Part shown: positions 1 to 6,695 of the stretch, piece after piece
How the letters are laid out: each line of letters starts with the position of its first letter
Numbering within the stretch: position 1 is the first letter of the stretch
NCBI GenBank assembly: GCA_023254645.1
Contig: JALRLA010000281.1
Location: 1-13,938 of the forward strand
Reading direction: 5' to 3'
Source: Bacteroidia bacterium
GTDB taxonomy: Bacteria > Bacteroidota > Bacteroidia > NS11-12g > UBA955
DNA length: 13,938 nucleotides
Made by a program: the position numbers and the translations under genes
Notes under the pieces: model-generated
Told to the model about the DNA's origin: nothing
The model's input: the letters and a program-made list of their open reading frames with translations, nothing else
Database searches by the model: none

Positions 1-394
1 CGGCCAAATCCAATGAGCCAAGACTAGAGCCCGAAATTCGCGCCGATAACACGACCACGTTGTCGTTAGAATTGAAAGAAAATTTGGCATTCAAAAGGTT
101 CAAATTGACGACCAACAGCTCTTCCAAGAATTCTGATCGCTTCAAGGTGGGCCCATAGCAAAAGGGAACCGTGACTTGAAACACACTGGGATCCTGCTGA
201 AAAACAAAGTAGTTCCATGGGGTCGACTCGCGGTCTTCCCAGGCATCTATGTAAATAGGTGTCTCGTTGCGCAGCAGCATCCACTGGCCATCGTCACCGG
301 TTCGGGCATCTTCTGCCTGGACCCCAATTGAGGTCAATTTCTCTTCTACAAGGGTGCGCAATTGCTCAGCGTTCATAGCACAAAGGTCTTGCAT
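1..394 (-). CDS. YbjN-like domain protein, 5' part (truncated by left window edge)
   Basis: This frame is open on the minus strand from ATG at 394 to the left edge, about 131 codons, so the C-terminus lies outside the window. The protein begins MQDLCAMNAEQL; an in-frame ATG at 376 (MNAEQL) is an equally possible start, and the upstream in-frame stop is at 433-431. Residues after the middle read TPWNYFVFQQDPSVFQVTVP, then SEFLEELLVVNLNLLNAKFS, then a beta-like VVVLSARISG and SLGSLDLA. A central helix with LL-x-x-N, followed by F-x-x-D and a strand, is the pattern of the YbjN / type III secretion chaperone-like fold (putative sensory transduction regulators). No signal peptide is visible, so it is probably cytoplasmic. 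The molecular role of the family is poorly defined. The coding call is good; the family call is moderate, made by eye. Confidence 0.6.
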   Translation of the reverse strand, partial: MQDLCAMNAEQLRTLVEEKLTSIGVQAEDARTGDDGQWMLLRNETPIYIDAWEDRESTPWNYFVFQQDPSVFQVTVPFCYGPTLKRSEFLEELLVVNLNLLNAKFSFNSNDNVVVLSARISGSSLGSLDLA

Positions 395-419
395 TGCATC
401 GAAAAAAAAATGGGCTATC

Positions 420-448
420 TTGCGACTCTTCTACTTAGTGTACAATTG
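420..448 (+). promoter_or_regulatory. Candidate Bacteroidota promoter for the amylase-symporter unit
   Basis: A TTG at 420-422 is followed after 18 nt by TACAATTG at 441-448, one mismatch from the Bacteroidota -7 consensus TAnnTTTG. The spacing fits the usual TTG / TAnnTTTG promoter. The box ends 5 nt before the ATG at 454, so transcription would start at or just before the start codon. The call is by motif only. Confidence 0.35.
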
Positions 449-453
449 ACACA

Positions 454-1848
454 ATGAAAATCTTTACCCGATTCTCCCTTTTAGCTGCCGGGCTCTTGAG
501 CTTGGCCACTTTTGCCTGCAAAACTCCCGAAACCCGAGCTGAACCTGAACTGAGCATGGCCGCTCCAGAATGGTCAAAAAACGCGGTGATTTACGAAATC
601 AATACCCGCCAATACTCCGAAGAAGGCACCTTCTTGAAGGTCGAAAAAGACTTGGACCGCATTCAATCGTTAGGGGTTGACATTTTGTGGTTCATGCCCA
701 TTCACCCGATCGGGGTCAAAAACCGCAAAGGCGGCTTAGGCAGTTACTATTCCATTCAAGATTACACCGCCGTCAATCCCGAATTTGGAAACGTCGAAGA
801 TTTCAAACGCCTGGTTCAACAAGCGCACAAGCGCGGCATGAAGGTCATCTTGGACTGGGTGGCCAACCACACCGCCTGGGACAATGTTTGGATCGACGCT
901 CACGACGATTGGTACGAACACGATAGCTCTGGAAACAAAATCTCTCCTTGGGATTGGACCGATGTGGCCAAGTTGAATTACCAAAACCCCGACATGCGCG
1001 AAGCCATGATTCAAGCCTTGGAATACTGGGTGAAAGAATGCGACGTTGACGGATACCGTTGCGACGTCGCCTTCATGGTTCCCGTTGATTTTTGGAACCA
1101 AGCCGCCCTTCGTTTACACAAGATTAAAAATGTCTTCATGCTGGCGGAAATGGAAGCCCAAACCGACATCAACCCCAATTTCAACGCCTACTTTGACACA
1201 GCCTTCCACGCCAATTACGGCTGGTCCTTTCACGGCACTACCCATGAGATCGCCCAAGGCAAAAAGACGGCCAGCGATTTGCGCAAGTACGTGGAAGACC
1301 GAAGCCTGTCTGACCGCGTATACCGCATGTATTTCCTGACCAACCACGACGAAAACTCCTGGAACGGTACTATCGCTGAGAAATACGGAGAAAACTGGCG
1401 CCCCTATTCAGTGCTTTGCTACACCATGCCTCAATCCTTCCCTTTGATCTACAACGGTCAAGAGGCCGGGCTCAACAAGCGCTTGGCCTTCTTTGAAAAG
1501 GATGCCATCGACTGCTGGGGCGATACCAGCCAATACGCTTGGTACCGCAAGCTCAACGGGTTGAAACACCAATCTTCGGTCTTGGCCAATGGCAACCAAG
1601 GAGGTTCTTTTCGCTGGTTAGGTGAGGATGCCGAATCATCGCTATTCGCTTATGTTCGAGAGAATTCTGATGAGAAAGTGATTACCTTGGTGAACCTGGG
1701 AAATAAAGCCGAAAGTTTTGAATCCTTGGGTTGGTTGCCCGGCGAAAAATCAGTGAATTTCTTGGGTAATGCACAATACGACAAAGCCACTGAAAGCTGG
1801 AGTCTGCCTGCTTATGGCTACCAAATCTTCACGGAGAAAAGCAAATAA
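454..1848 (+). CDS. GH13 alpha-amylase family glycoside hydrolase, predicted lipoprotein
   Basis: This 464-residue protein is an alpha-glucan hydrolase of the GH13 clan, likely cutting alpha-1,4 bonds of starch or maltooligosaccharides in the cell envelope. The N-terminus is a signal peptide (MKIFTRFSLLAAG...) with Cys22 in LATFACK, a degenerate lipobox, so membrane anchoring is likely but not certain. The four GH13 signature regions are all present: region I DWVANH (Asp134, Asn138, His139); region II GYRCDVAF with Arg202 and nucleophile Asp204; region III MLAEME with acid/base Glu232; region IV FLTNHDEN with His298 and Asp299. The last ~90 residues look like the C-terminal beta domain. There is no carbohydrate-binding module, so it is a minimal catalytic enzyme. 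The stop lies 3 nt before the sugar symporter start, indicating an operon. Exact specificity (amylase, neopullulanase or cyclomaltodextrinase) cannot be set from sequence alone. Confidence 0.9.
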   Translation: MKIFTRFSLLAAGLLSLATFACKTPETRAEPELSMAAPEWSKNAVIYEINTRQYSEEGTFLKVEKDLDRIQSLGVDILWFMPIHPIGVKNRKGGLGSYYSIQDYTAVNPEFGNVEDFKRLVQQAHKRGMKVILDWVANHTAWDNVWIDAHDDWYEHDSSGNKISPWDWTDVAKLNYQNPDMREAMIQALEYWVKECDVDGYRCDVAFMVPVDFWNQAALRLHKIKNVFMLAEMEAQTDINPNFNAYFDTAFHANYGWSFHGTTHEIAQGKKTASDLRKYVEDRSLSDRVYRMYFLTNHDENSWNGTIAEKYGENWRPYSVLCYTMPQSFPLIYNGQEAGLNKRLAFFEKDAIDCWGDTSQYAWYRKLNGLKHQSSVLANGNQGGSFRWLGEDAESSLFAYVRENSDEKVITLVNLGNKAESFESLGWLPGEKSVNFLGNAQYDKATESWSLPAYGYQIFTEKSK

Positions 1849-1851
1849 ATC

Positions 1852-3183
1852 ATGAGGAGCAGCAAACCGCAACTCAGCCTCACGCAAATCATCAACATGA
1901 GCGTGGGCTTCATGGGCATCCAGTTTGGATGGGCCTTGCAAATGGCCAACATGAGCTCCATTTACGAGTATTTGGGTGCCAAACCCGAAAACATCCCCAT
2001 GCTTTGGTTGGCCGCTCCCCTGACGGGCTTGATCGTGCAACCCATTATTGGCTATCTCAGCGATCGCACCTGGCGCCCACTTTTGGGCCGCCGACGCCCC
2101 TTCTTTTTGGTTGGGGCCATTTTAAGTTCGCTGGCCTTGATTGCCATGCCCAACTCTTCCACCTTGTGGATGGCCGCCGGTTTGCTTTGGATATTGGATT
2201 CCTCCATCAACATCAGCATGGAACCCTTCCGCGCCTTTGTGGCCGATAAGTTGCCCGAGAACCAACGCACCTTGGGCTTCTCCATGCAGAGCTTGTTCAT
2301 CGGTTTGGGCTCGATCGTAGCTTCAGCTCTGCCTTGGATACTCAGCCATTGGTTTGCCGTCAGCAATACGGCTGAAGCGGGTCAAATTCCCTACAACGTC
2401 AAAATCAGTTTCTACATCGGCGCGGCGGCCTTCTTGGTCTTCGTCTTGTATACCGTTTTCAGCACTGATGAATACCCTCCTAGCGAGGAAGAGCTGAACC
2501 AAATGCGCAGCGAAATGAAGCTGGGTCTCAAGGGTGCAGTGAGCGAAATCATCGATGCCATCACCCACATGCCCAAGCGCATGCGTCAACTGGCTTTGGT
2601 GCAATTCCTGACCTGGCCTGGTCTGTTTTTGATGTGGTTTTACTACACGCCCACCGTCGGTCGATTTGTCTACGGGGGTGATCCCGAGGGCGATGAGGTC
2701 TTGCGTTCTTTGTATACCCGAGGCACCGAATTTGCCGGCTTGACCTACAGTTTGCAAAACATTGTGACCTTTTTGTTTGCCATGCTATTGCCCGTGTTGG
2801 CGGCGAGATTGAGCAACAAATACACCCATGCCTTGGCCTTGACCATAGGCGGCTTGGGCCTCATATCCGTGTCTGCGATTGACCGCGACTCAGCCTTGGG
2901 CCTGTACGGCGTCATGGCCTGTGTAGGAATCGCCTGGGCCTCAATTCTGTCCATGCCCTACAGCATGCTCTCCGGCTGCCTGCCCAAAGAAAAGGTGGGC
3001 ATCTACATGGGCATCTTCAACTTCTTCATTGTGCTGCCCGAAATCATTGCCTCGCTCAGCTTCGGGCCCGTGATGCAAAATTGGTTGGGCAACCAGCACG
3101 TGTACGGAGTCATGGTCGGCGGATGCCTGCTGCTTCTGGCGGCTTTGCTGAGTACCCGTATCAATGAAAGCGCGGAAGGCTAA
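1852..3183 (+). CDS. SLC45/GPH-type MFS sugar:cation symporter
   Basis: This 443-residue polytopic membrane protein has roughly twelve hydrophobic segments and is a major-facilitator transporter of the inner membrane. The loop between segments 2 and 3 carries GYLSDRTWRPLLGRRRPFF (about residues 67-85, Asp71, Arg80-Pro83). This GRRRPF signature is typical of the SLC45 / sucrose-maltose H+ symporter group within the glycoside-pentoside-hexuronide family. A charged cytoplasmic loop near residues 205-245 (TDEYPPSEEELNQ) separates the two halves, and QFLTWPGLFLMWFYYTP opens the second half, again as in SLC45 proteins. The gene follows the GH13 lipoprotein by 3 nt and has no promoter-like box of its own, so the two are probably co-transcribed: the enzyme produces and the symporter imports a short alpha-glucoside such as maltose. 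The substrate is inferred from context. Confidence 0.88.
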   Translation: MRSSKPQLSLTQIINMSVGFMGIQFGWALQMANMSSIYEYLGAKPENIPMLWLAAPLTGLIVQPIIGYLSDRTWRPLLGRRRPFFLVGAILSSLALIAMPNSSTLWMAAGLLWILDSSINISMEPFRAFVADKLPENQRTLGFSMQSLFIGLGSIVASALPWILSHWFAVSNTAEAGQIPYNVKISFYIGAAAFLVFVLYTVFSTDEYPPSEEELNQMRSEMKLGLKGAVSEIIDAITHMPKRMRQLALVQFLTWPGLFLMWFYYTPTVGRFVYGGDPEGDEVLRSLYTRGTEFAGLTYSLQNIVTFLFAMLLPVLAARLSNKYTHALALTIGGLGLISVSAIDRDSALGLYGVMACVGIAWASILSMPYSMLSGCLPKEKVGIYMGIFNFFIVLPEIIASLSFGPVMQNWLGNQHVYGVMVGGCLLLLAALLSTRINESAEG

Positions 3184-3194
3184 GGCCTAAGGCC
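3181..3194 (+). repeat. Two tandem copies of TAAGGCC at the symporter stop codon
   Basis: TAAGGCC occurs at 3181-3187 and again at 3188-3194, preceded by a partial copy AAGGC at 3176-3180. The first unit contains the symporter stop codon TAA, and the second copy abuts the TATTTTTG box in front of the ACMSD gene. The stretch AGGCCTAAGGCCT is also nearly palindromic. It may be simple replication slippage or part of an operator. Confidence 0.6.
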
Positions 3195-3202
3195 TATTTT
3201 TG
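3195..3202 (+). promoter_or_regulatory. TAnnTTTG -7-like box upstream of ACMSD
   Basis: TATTTTTG at 3195-3202 matches TAnnTTTG exactly and ends 5 nt before the ATG at 3208. No TTG sits at the expected -33 distance, so the promoter is incomplete by consensus. If functional it would allow the ACMSD gene to be transcribed separately from the upstream symporter, with a nearly leaderless mRNA. Confidence 0.35.
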
Positions 3203-3207
3203 CTCGC

Positions 3208-4248
3208 ATGAATGCGGCCGAACGCCTGGACAATCCCTTTTTTACGGTAGACGTACACACCCACATTTTGCCCGAGAACATTCCCGGGTGGAAGGAAAAA
3301 TTCGGCTATGGCGAATTCATTACCTTAGAACATCACCAGCCCTGCTGTGCCCGCATGTACATGGACAACGTATTCTTTCGCGAGGTCCAAGACAACTGTT
3401 GGAGCCCTGAGGCACGCATGAGGGAATGCGACGATTTTCAGGTAAACGTTCAGGTGTTGAGTACCGTTCCGGTCATGTTCAGTTATTGGGCCGAGCCCAA
3501 AGACACCTTGGAAATTTCCAAGTTCTTGAACGACCACATTGCTGACGTTTGCAAGCGCTATCCCCACCGATTTGTCGGTTTGGGCACCCTGCCCATGCAG
3601 CACACCGACTTGGCCATACAGGAGTTGAAACGCTGCAAAGAATTGGGTTTGAAAGGCATTCAAATCGGCTCGCACATCAACCAGATGAACCTGGATCACG
3701 AGAGCCTATTCCCCATTTTTGAAGCCATGCAGGACCTAGACATGGCCCTGTTTGTTCACCCCTGGTGGCATTCGGCCAAAAACAAAATGGGCAAGTACTG
3801 GCTTCCTTGGTTGGTTGGCATGCCCATGGAGACTTCACTGGCCATCTGCTCCATGATTTTTGCCGGCATATTTGAACGCCTGCCCCGTTTGCGCGTTTCT
3901 TATGCTCACGGCGGAGGCGCTTTTCCTGCTACCTTTGGCCGCATTCGCCACGGCTGGGAAGTACGTCCTGACTTGGTGGCCGTCGACAATACCGAAGACC
4001 CCGCCAAATACTTGGGTCAATTCTGGCTAGACAGCTTGGTTCACGATCCTAAAATGCTGCGTTTTGCCGCAGAATTGGTCGGTACGAATCGCATTTCTTT
4101 GGGCACAGACTATCCCTTCCCCTTGGGTGAATTGGATCCGGGCCAGTTGATTCTCAGCAGCGATTTCAACGAGCAAGAAAAAGCCATGATGCTCGGTGAT
4201 TCAGCCTTGGAATGGCTGAACATGAAGCGCTCTGATTTCGGAATCTAA
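3208..4248 (+). CDS. 2-amino-3-carboxymuconate-6-semialdehyde decarboxylase (ACMSD)
   Basis: This 346-residue amidohydrolase-superfamily enzyme decarboxylates aminocarboxymuconate semialdehyde, diverting the kynurenine (tryptophan) pathway away from quinolinate/NAD and toward 2-aminomuconate and catabolism. It is a zinc enzyme of the cytosol. Resemblance to animal and Pseudomonas ACMSD is high along the full length, with blocks such as QVLSTVPVMFSYWA, RFVGLGTLPMQ, KYWLPWLVGMP, AHGGGAFP and LGTDYPFPLGELDPG. Predicted zinc ligands are His17 and His19 (VHTH), His184 (FVHPWW) and Asp301 (GTDYPF). His234 in AHGGG matches the catalytic His, and Arg245 is a likely substrate-binding Arg. Length is normal for the family apart from about ten extra N-terminal residues. 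No other kynurenine-pathway gene is in view, so the pathway is inferred from the enzyme alone. It starts 24 nt after the symporter but has its own -7-like box. Confidence 0.95.
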   Translation: MNAAERLDNPFFTVDVHTHILPENIPGWKEKFGYGEFITLEHHQPCCARMYMDNVFFREVQDNCWSPEARMRECDDFQVNVQVLSTVPVMFSYWAEPKDTLEISKFLNDHIADVCKRYPHRFVGLGTLPMQHTDLAIQELKRCKELGLKGIQIGSHINQMNLDHESLFPIFEAMQDLDMALFVHPWWHSAKNKMGKYWLPWLVGMPMETSLAICSMIFAGIFERLPRLRVSYAHGGGAFPATFGRIRHGWEVRPDLVAVDNTEDPAKYLGQFWLDSLVHDPKMLRFAAELVGTNRISLGTDYPFPLGELDPGQLILSSDFNEQEKAMMLGDSALEWLNMKRSDFGI

Positions 4249-4258
4249 GGCAAGGGGT

Positions 4259-4744
4259 CTAAAAAGACACTTGGTCCAGGGCCTGATCAATGGCCTCCGA
4301 CTCATAACCTCTGCCTAATAGGTACCTTTTGACCTTCATTCGGCGCTCGAATTCCGTTCCTTTTAAGGTCGAGAGCTTTTTCTCTGCCAATTTGACCAGG
4401 GTTTGCTCGTATTGAGGTTCCTCGATCTCAGCCATCGCTGTTTGAATTTGTCGGGGGCTCAAGCCTTCTCGTTTCAACGACAATTCAATTTTCTTTCGGC
4501 CCCAACCTTTGAGTTTGAATTTGCCTCTGACAAAACTGGAGGCGAAACGCTCCTCGCTGACAAAACCAGCCTGCATCAATTCCACCAATAATTCTCCAGC
4601 CTCCTGGGCATCGAGACCCAAAGAGCGCAACTTCTCCAAAACTTGTTTGTGGCTGCGTTCCTGGTAGGCGCAGTACTTTTCAATCTTGGGCTTGGCCTGA
4701 CTGGGAGTCAACCGTAAAGGTTGTTGTTGGCGAAATCCCACCAT
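4259..4744 (-). CDS. recX: RecX, regulator of RecA
   Basis: This 161-residue basic, all-helical protein has the repeated three-helix layout of RecX, which binds RecA filaments and inhibits or modulates their activity in the cytoplasm. Recognisable blocks are KIEKYCAYQERSHKQVLEKL, ELLVELMQAGFVSEERFASS, the hallmark FVRGKFKLKGWGRKKIELSL, then LSPRQIQTAMAEI and the C-terminal RYLLGRGYESEAIDQAL. ATG at 4744 is preferred; a TTG at 4762 would add six residues (MKYLRS), and no Shine-Dalgarno separates the two. The gene ends 10 nt from the ACMSD stop (convergent) and is divergent from htpG across about 90 nt. It is not next to recA here, so the name rests on the protein sequence. Confidence 0.88.
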   Translation of the reverse strand: MVGFRQQQPLRLTPSQAKPKIEKYCAYQERSHKQVLEKLRSLGLDAQEAGELLVELMQAGFVSEERFASSFVRGKFKLKGWGRKKIELSLKREGLSPRQIQTAMAEIEEPQYEQTLVKLAEKKLSTLKGTEFERRMKVKRYLLGRGYESEAIDQALDQVSF

Positions 4745-4834
4745 GCTTCGAAGGTACTTCAAGCACCCAGTAGCGCAAAACCTGCAAAAATGTCAGTTCG
4801 GCTCCCATGGTACGCGATTTGAAACAAAAAGGGC
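4745..4834. other. Divergent recX-htpG intergenic region
   Basis: These 90 nt separate the recX ATG from the htpG ATG and must hold both control regions. On the minus strand CATTTTTG (4795-4788) is one mismatch from TAnnTTTG and could serve recX. On the plus strand GCGATTTG (4815-4822) keeps only the TTTG half. There is no clear heat-shock-type CIRCE inverted repeat and no Shine-Dalgarno of normal spacing. The region is weakly informative by eye. Confidence 0.4.
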
Positions 4835-6646
4835 ATGAGACAAGGACAGATTTCGGTTCAATCGGAGAACATTTTTCCCATTATCAAGAAATTCCTGTAC
4901 ACCGATCAGGAGATTTTTCTGCGCGAGCTGGTCAGCAATGCTGTCGACGCCACCAAGAAATTGAGTACCCTTTCCCGTGTAGGGGAGTTTGACGACGACC
5001 CCGCTTCGGCCAAGGTGATCGTCAAAGTTGACGAAAAGAAAAAAACCATCACCATTTCCGACTCGGGCATCGGTATGACCGAAGAAGAGGTGGAGAAATA
5101 CATCACCCAGTTGGCCTTTTCTGGCGCTCGTGACTTTGTCGAAAAATGGAAAGACAAAGATCCCGCTCAGATGATTGGTCATTTTGGTCTGGGCTTTTAT
5201 TCAGCCTTTATGGTGGCCGACAAGGTGACCATCGAGACCAAGAGTTACCAAAAAGGTTCCAAGGCCGTTCACTGGGAGTGCGACGGTAGCACCAGTTACG
5301 AAATTGGCGATGGAAAGCGCAAAAAGCGCGGTACCGATGTCATTTTGCACCTGAATGAAGAGTCTGTAGAATCGTACGGCAGCTCCTGGAAAGTGCGCCA
5401 ATTGCTCGAGAAATACTGCAAATTCTTGCCCGTTGAAATCGAGTTTGAAGACAAGGTATTGAACAACCCCAACCCCATTTGGGTCAAAAAACCCTCGGAG
5501 TTGGAAGGCGAAGACTACAAGAAGTTCTTCGAAGAGTTGTACCCCATGCAGGAGGCCCCTCTCTTCCACATTCACATCAATACCGACTACCCCTTCAACT
5601 TGACCGGTGTCTTGTATTTTCCCAAGGTCAATCAGGCTCTGGACAACCGCCAAAACCGCGTTCAACTGTATTGCAACCAGGTTTTCGTGACCGAAGACGT
5701 CAAAGATGTATTGCCTGAGTACCTGGTTTTGTTGCAGGGTGTAATTGACTCGCCCGATATTCCATTGAACGTGAGCCGTTCTTCCTTGCAAAGCGACAGC
5801 AACGTAAAGAAAATCACCTCTCACATCTCCAAAAAGGTCAGCGACAAATTGACCGAGATGTTCAAAAACGATCGCAAAGACTACGAGAGCAAGTGGGAAT
5901 ATGTTGACCTCTTTGTCAAATACGGTTCTTTGGCTGACGAGAAGTTTGCCGAGCGCACCAAAGACATCGCCATGTTGAAAGACACCAATGGCAATCTCTA
6001 CACCATTCAAGAATATCTGGATCGCGCCGCCGTCAACCAAAAAGACAAAGACGGCGATACCGTTGTGTTGTATTGCAGCGACCCCAAGGCTCAGCACCTG
6101 AGCATCAAAAGCGCCAAAGAAATGGGCTACGATGTGATGATCATGGACGGCCCCTTGGACACCCAATTCGCCTCATGGTGCGAGCAGAAGTTCGAAAAGA
6201 CCAAGTTCCGCAACGTAGACGGTGGCAACATCGACGAGTTGATCGAAAAGGAAACGACTCTCGATTCTGTCTTGAGCAAAGAAGAAGTCGAAGGTTTGGA
6301 AAACAGCATCAAGAGCCTGGTTAACGAAGCAGCCTTCACCATCAAAGTGAGCAACCTTTCCACGCACAGCGATTTCATTTCCGTGAGCCGCTCTGAATGG
6401 GAACGCCGCATGGATGATTACGCCAAATTCGGACAGAGCATGCCCTTTGGTGATTTGGGATTGAAGAAGCAGAATCTAGTGATCAACCCCAACAACCCTA
6501 TGGCCGCCAAAATCTTGGCCAAAGAAGGAGATAACCGCTCTGAATCGCTTCGCTATTGCATTGACTTGGCTCTTTTGAAGAAAGGCCAGTTGCAAGGGGA
6601 AGACTTGGAGCGCTTCATTGCTCAGGCCAGCAAGCTTGTCGACTGA
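4835..6646 (+). CDS. htpG: Molecular chaperone HtpG (Hsp90 family)
   Basis: This 603-residue cytosolic ATP-dependent chaperone helps fold and remodel client proteins. The N-terminal GHKL ATPase domain (about residues 1-215) carries FLRELVSNAVDAT with Glu31 and Asn35, the nucleotide-binding DSGIGMT (Asp76, Gly78), AFSGARDFVEK, and the glycine-rich lid element IGHFGLGFYSAFMVA (114-128). The middle domain (about 216-480) contains NRVQLYCNQVFV and LNVSRSSLQSD, in which Arg315 matches the catalytic-loop arginine that contacts the ATP gamma-phosphate. A shortish C-terminal dimerisation domain follows. The start is fixed by MRQGQISVQSENIFPIIKKF, the usual beginning of bacterial Hsp90, so the earlier ATG at 4807 in another frame is not used. 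The gene is single, divergent from recX, and ended by a strong terminator. Total length is slightly below the common 620-650 residues. Confidence 0.97.
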   Translation: MRQGQISVQSENIFPIIKKFLYTDQEIFLRELVSNAVDATKKLSTLSRVGEFDDDPASAKVIVKVDEKKKTITISDSGIGMTEEEVEKYITQLAFSGARDFVEKWKDKDPAQMIGHFGLGFYSAFMVADKVTIETKSYQKGSKAVHWECDGSTSYEIGDGKRKKRGTDVILHLNEESVESYGSSWKVRQLLEKYCKFLPVEIEFEDKVLNNPNPIWVKKPSELEGEDYKKFFEELYPMQEAPLFHIHINTDYPFNLTGVLYFPKVNQALDNRQNRVQLYCNQVFVTEDVKDVLPEYLVLLQGVIDSPDIPLNVSRSSLQSDSNVKKITSHISKKVSDKLTEMFKNDRKDYESKWEYVDLFVKYGSLADEKFAERTKDIAMLKDTNGNLYTIQEYLDRAAVNQKDKDGDTVVLYCSDPKAQHLSIKSAKEMGYDVMIMDGPLDTQFASWCEQKFEKTKFRNVDGGNIDELIEKETTLDSVLSKEEVEGLENSIKSLVNEAAFTIKVSNLSTHSDFISVSRSEWERRMDDYAKFGQSMPFGDLGLKKQNLVINPNNPMAAKILAKEGDNRSESLRYCIDLALLKKGQLQGEDLERFIAQASKLVD

Positions 6647-6670
6647 GCATAACGTTAATTGGTTGGAAAG

Positions 6671-6695
6671 GGCCGCCGTCAGGCGGCCTTTTTTT
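6671..6695 (+). terminator. Rho-independent terminator of htpG
   Basis: GGCCGCC (6671-6677), loop GTCA (6678-6681) and GGCGGCC (6682-6688) form a perfect 7-bp GC stem, followed by seven T (6689-6695). An AAAG just upstream (6667-6670) can extend the stem with the first T residues. The hairpin begins 24 nt after the htpG stop. Its T-tract overlaps the TAA stop (6696-6694) of the convergent phosphoesterase gene. Read on the minus strand the hairpin is followed only by CTTTCC, so termination in that direction would be weaker. Confidence 0.92.

Noticed and set aside
66..284. 72-codon minus-strand frame near the left edge
   Set aside because: A different minus-strand frame is open from 394 to the edge and has a protein-like YbjN pattern; this one is its shadow.
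4257..4268. GTCT-AAAA-AGAC inverted repeat between ACMSD and recX
   Set aside because: A 4-bp stem with no T-tract on either strand is too weak for a terminator.
5201..6166. Long open frame of 321 codons on the minus strand across htpG
   Set aside because: It is a shadow of the htpG codons. htpG is unmistakable over its whole length, and the antisense protein has no recognisable domain or upstream signals.
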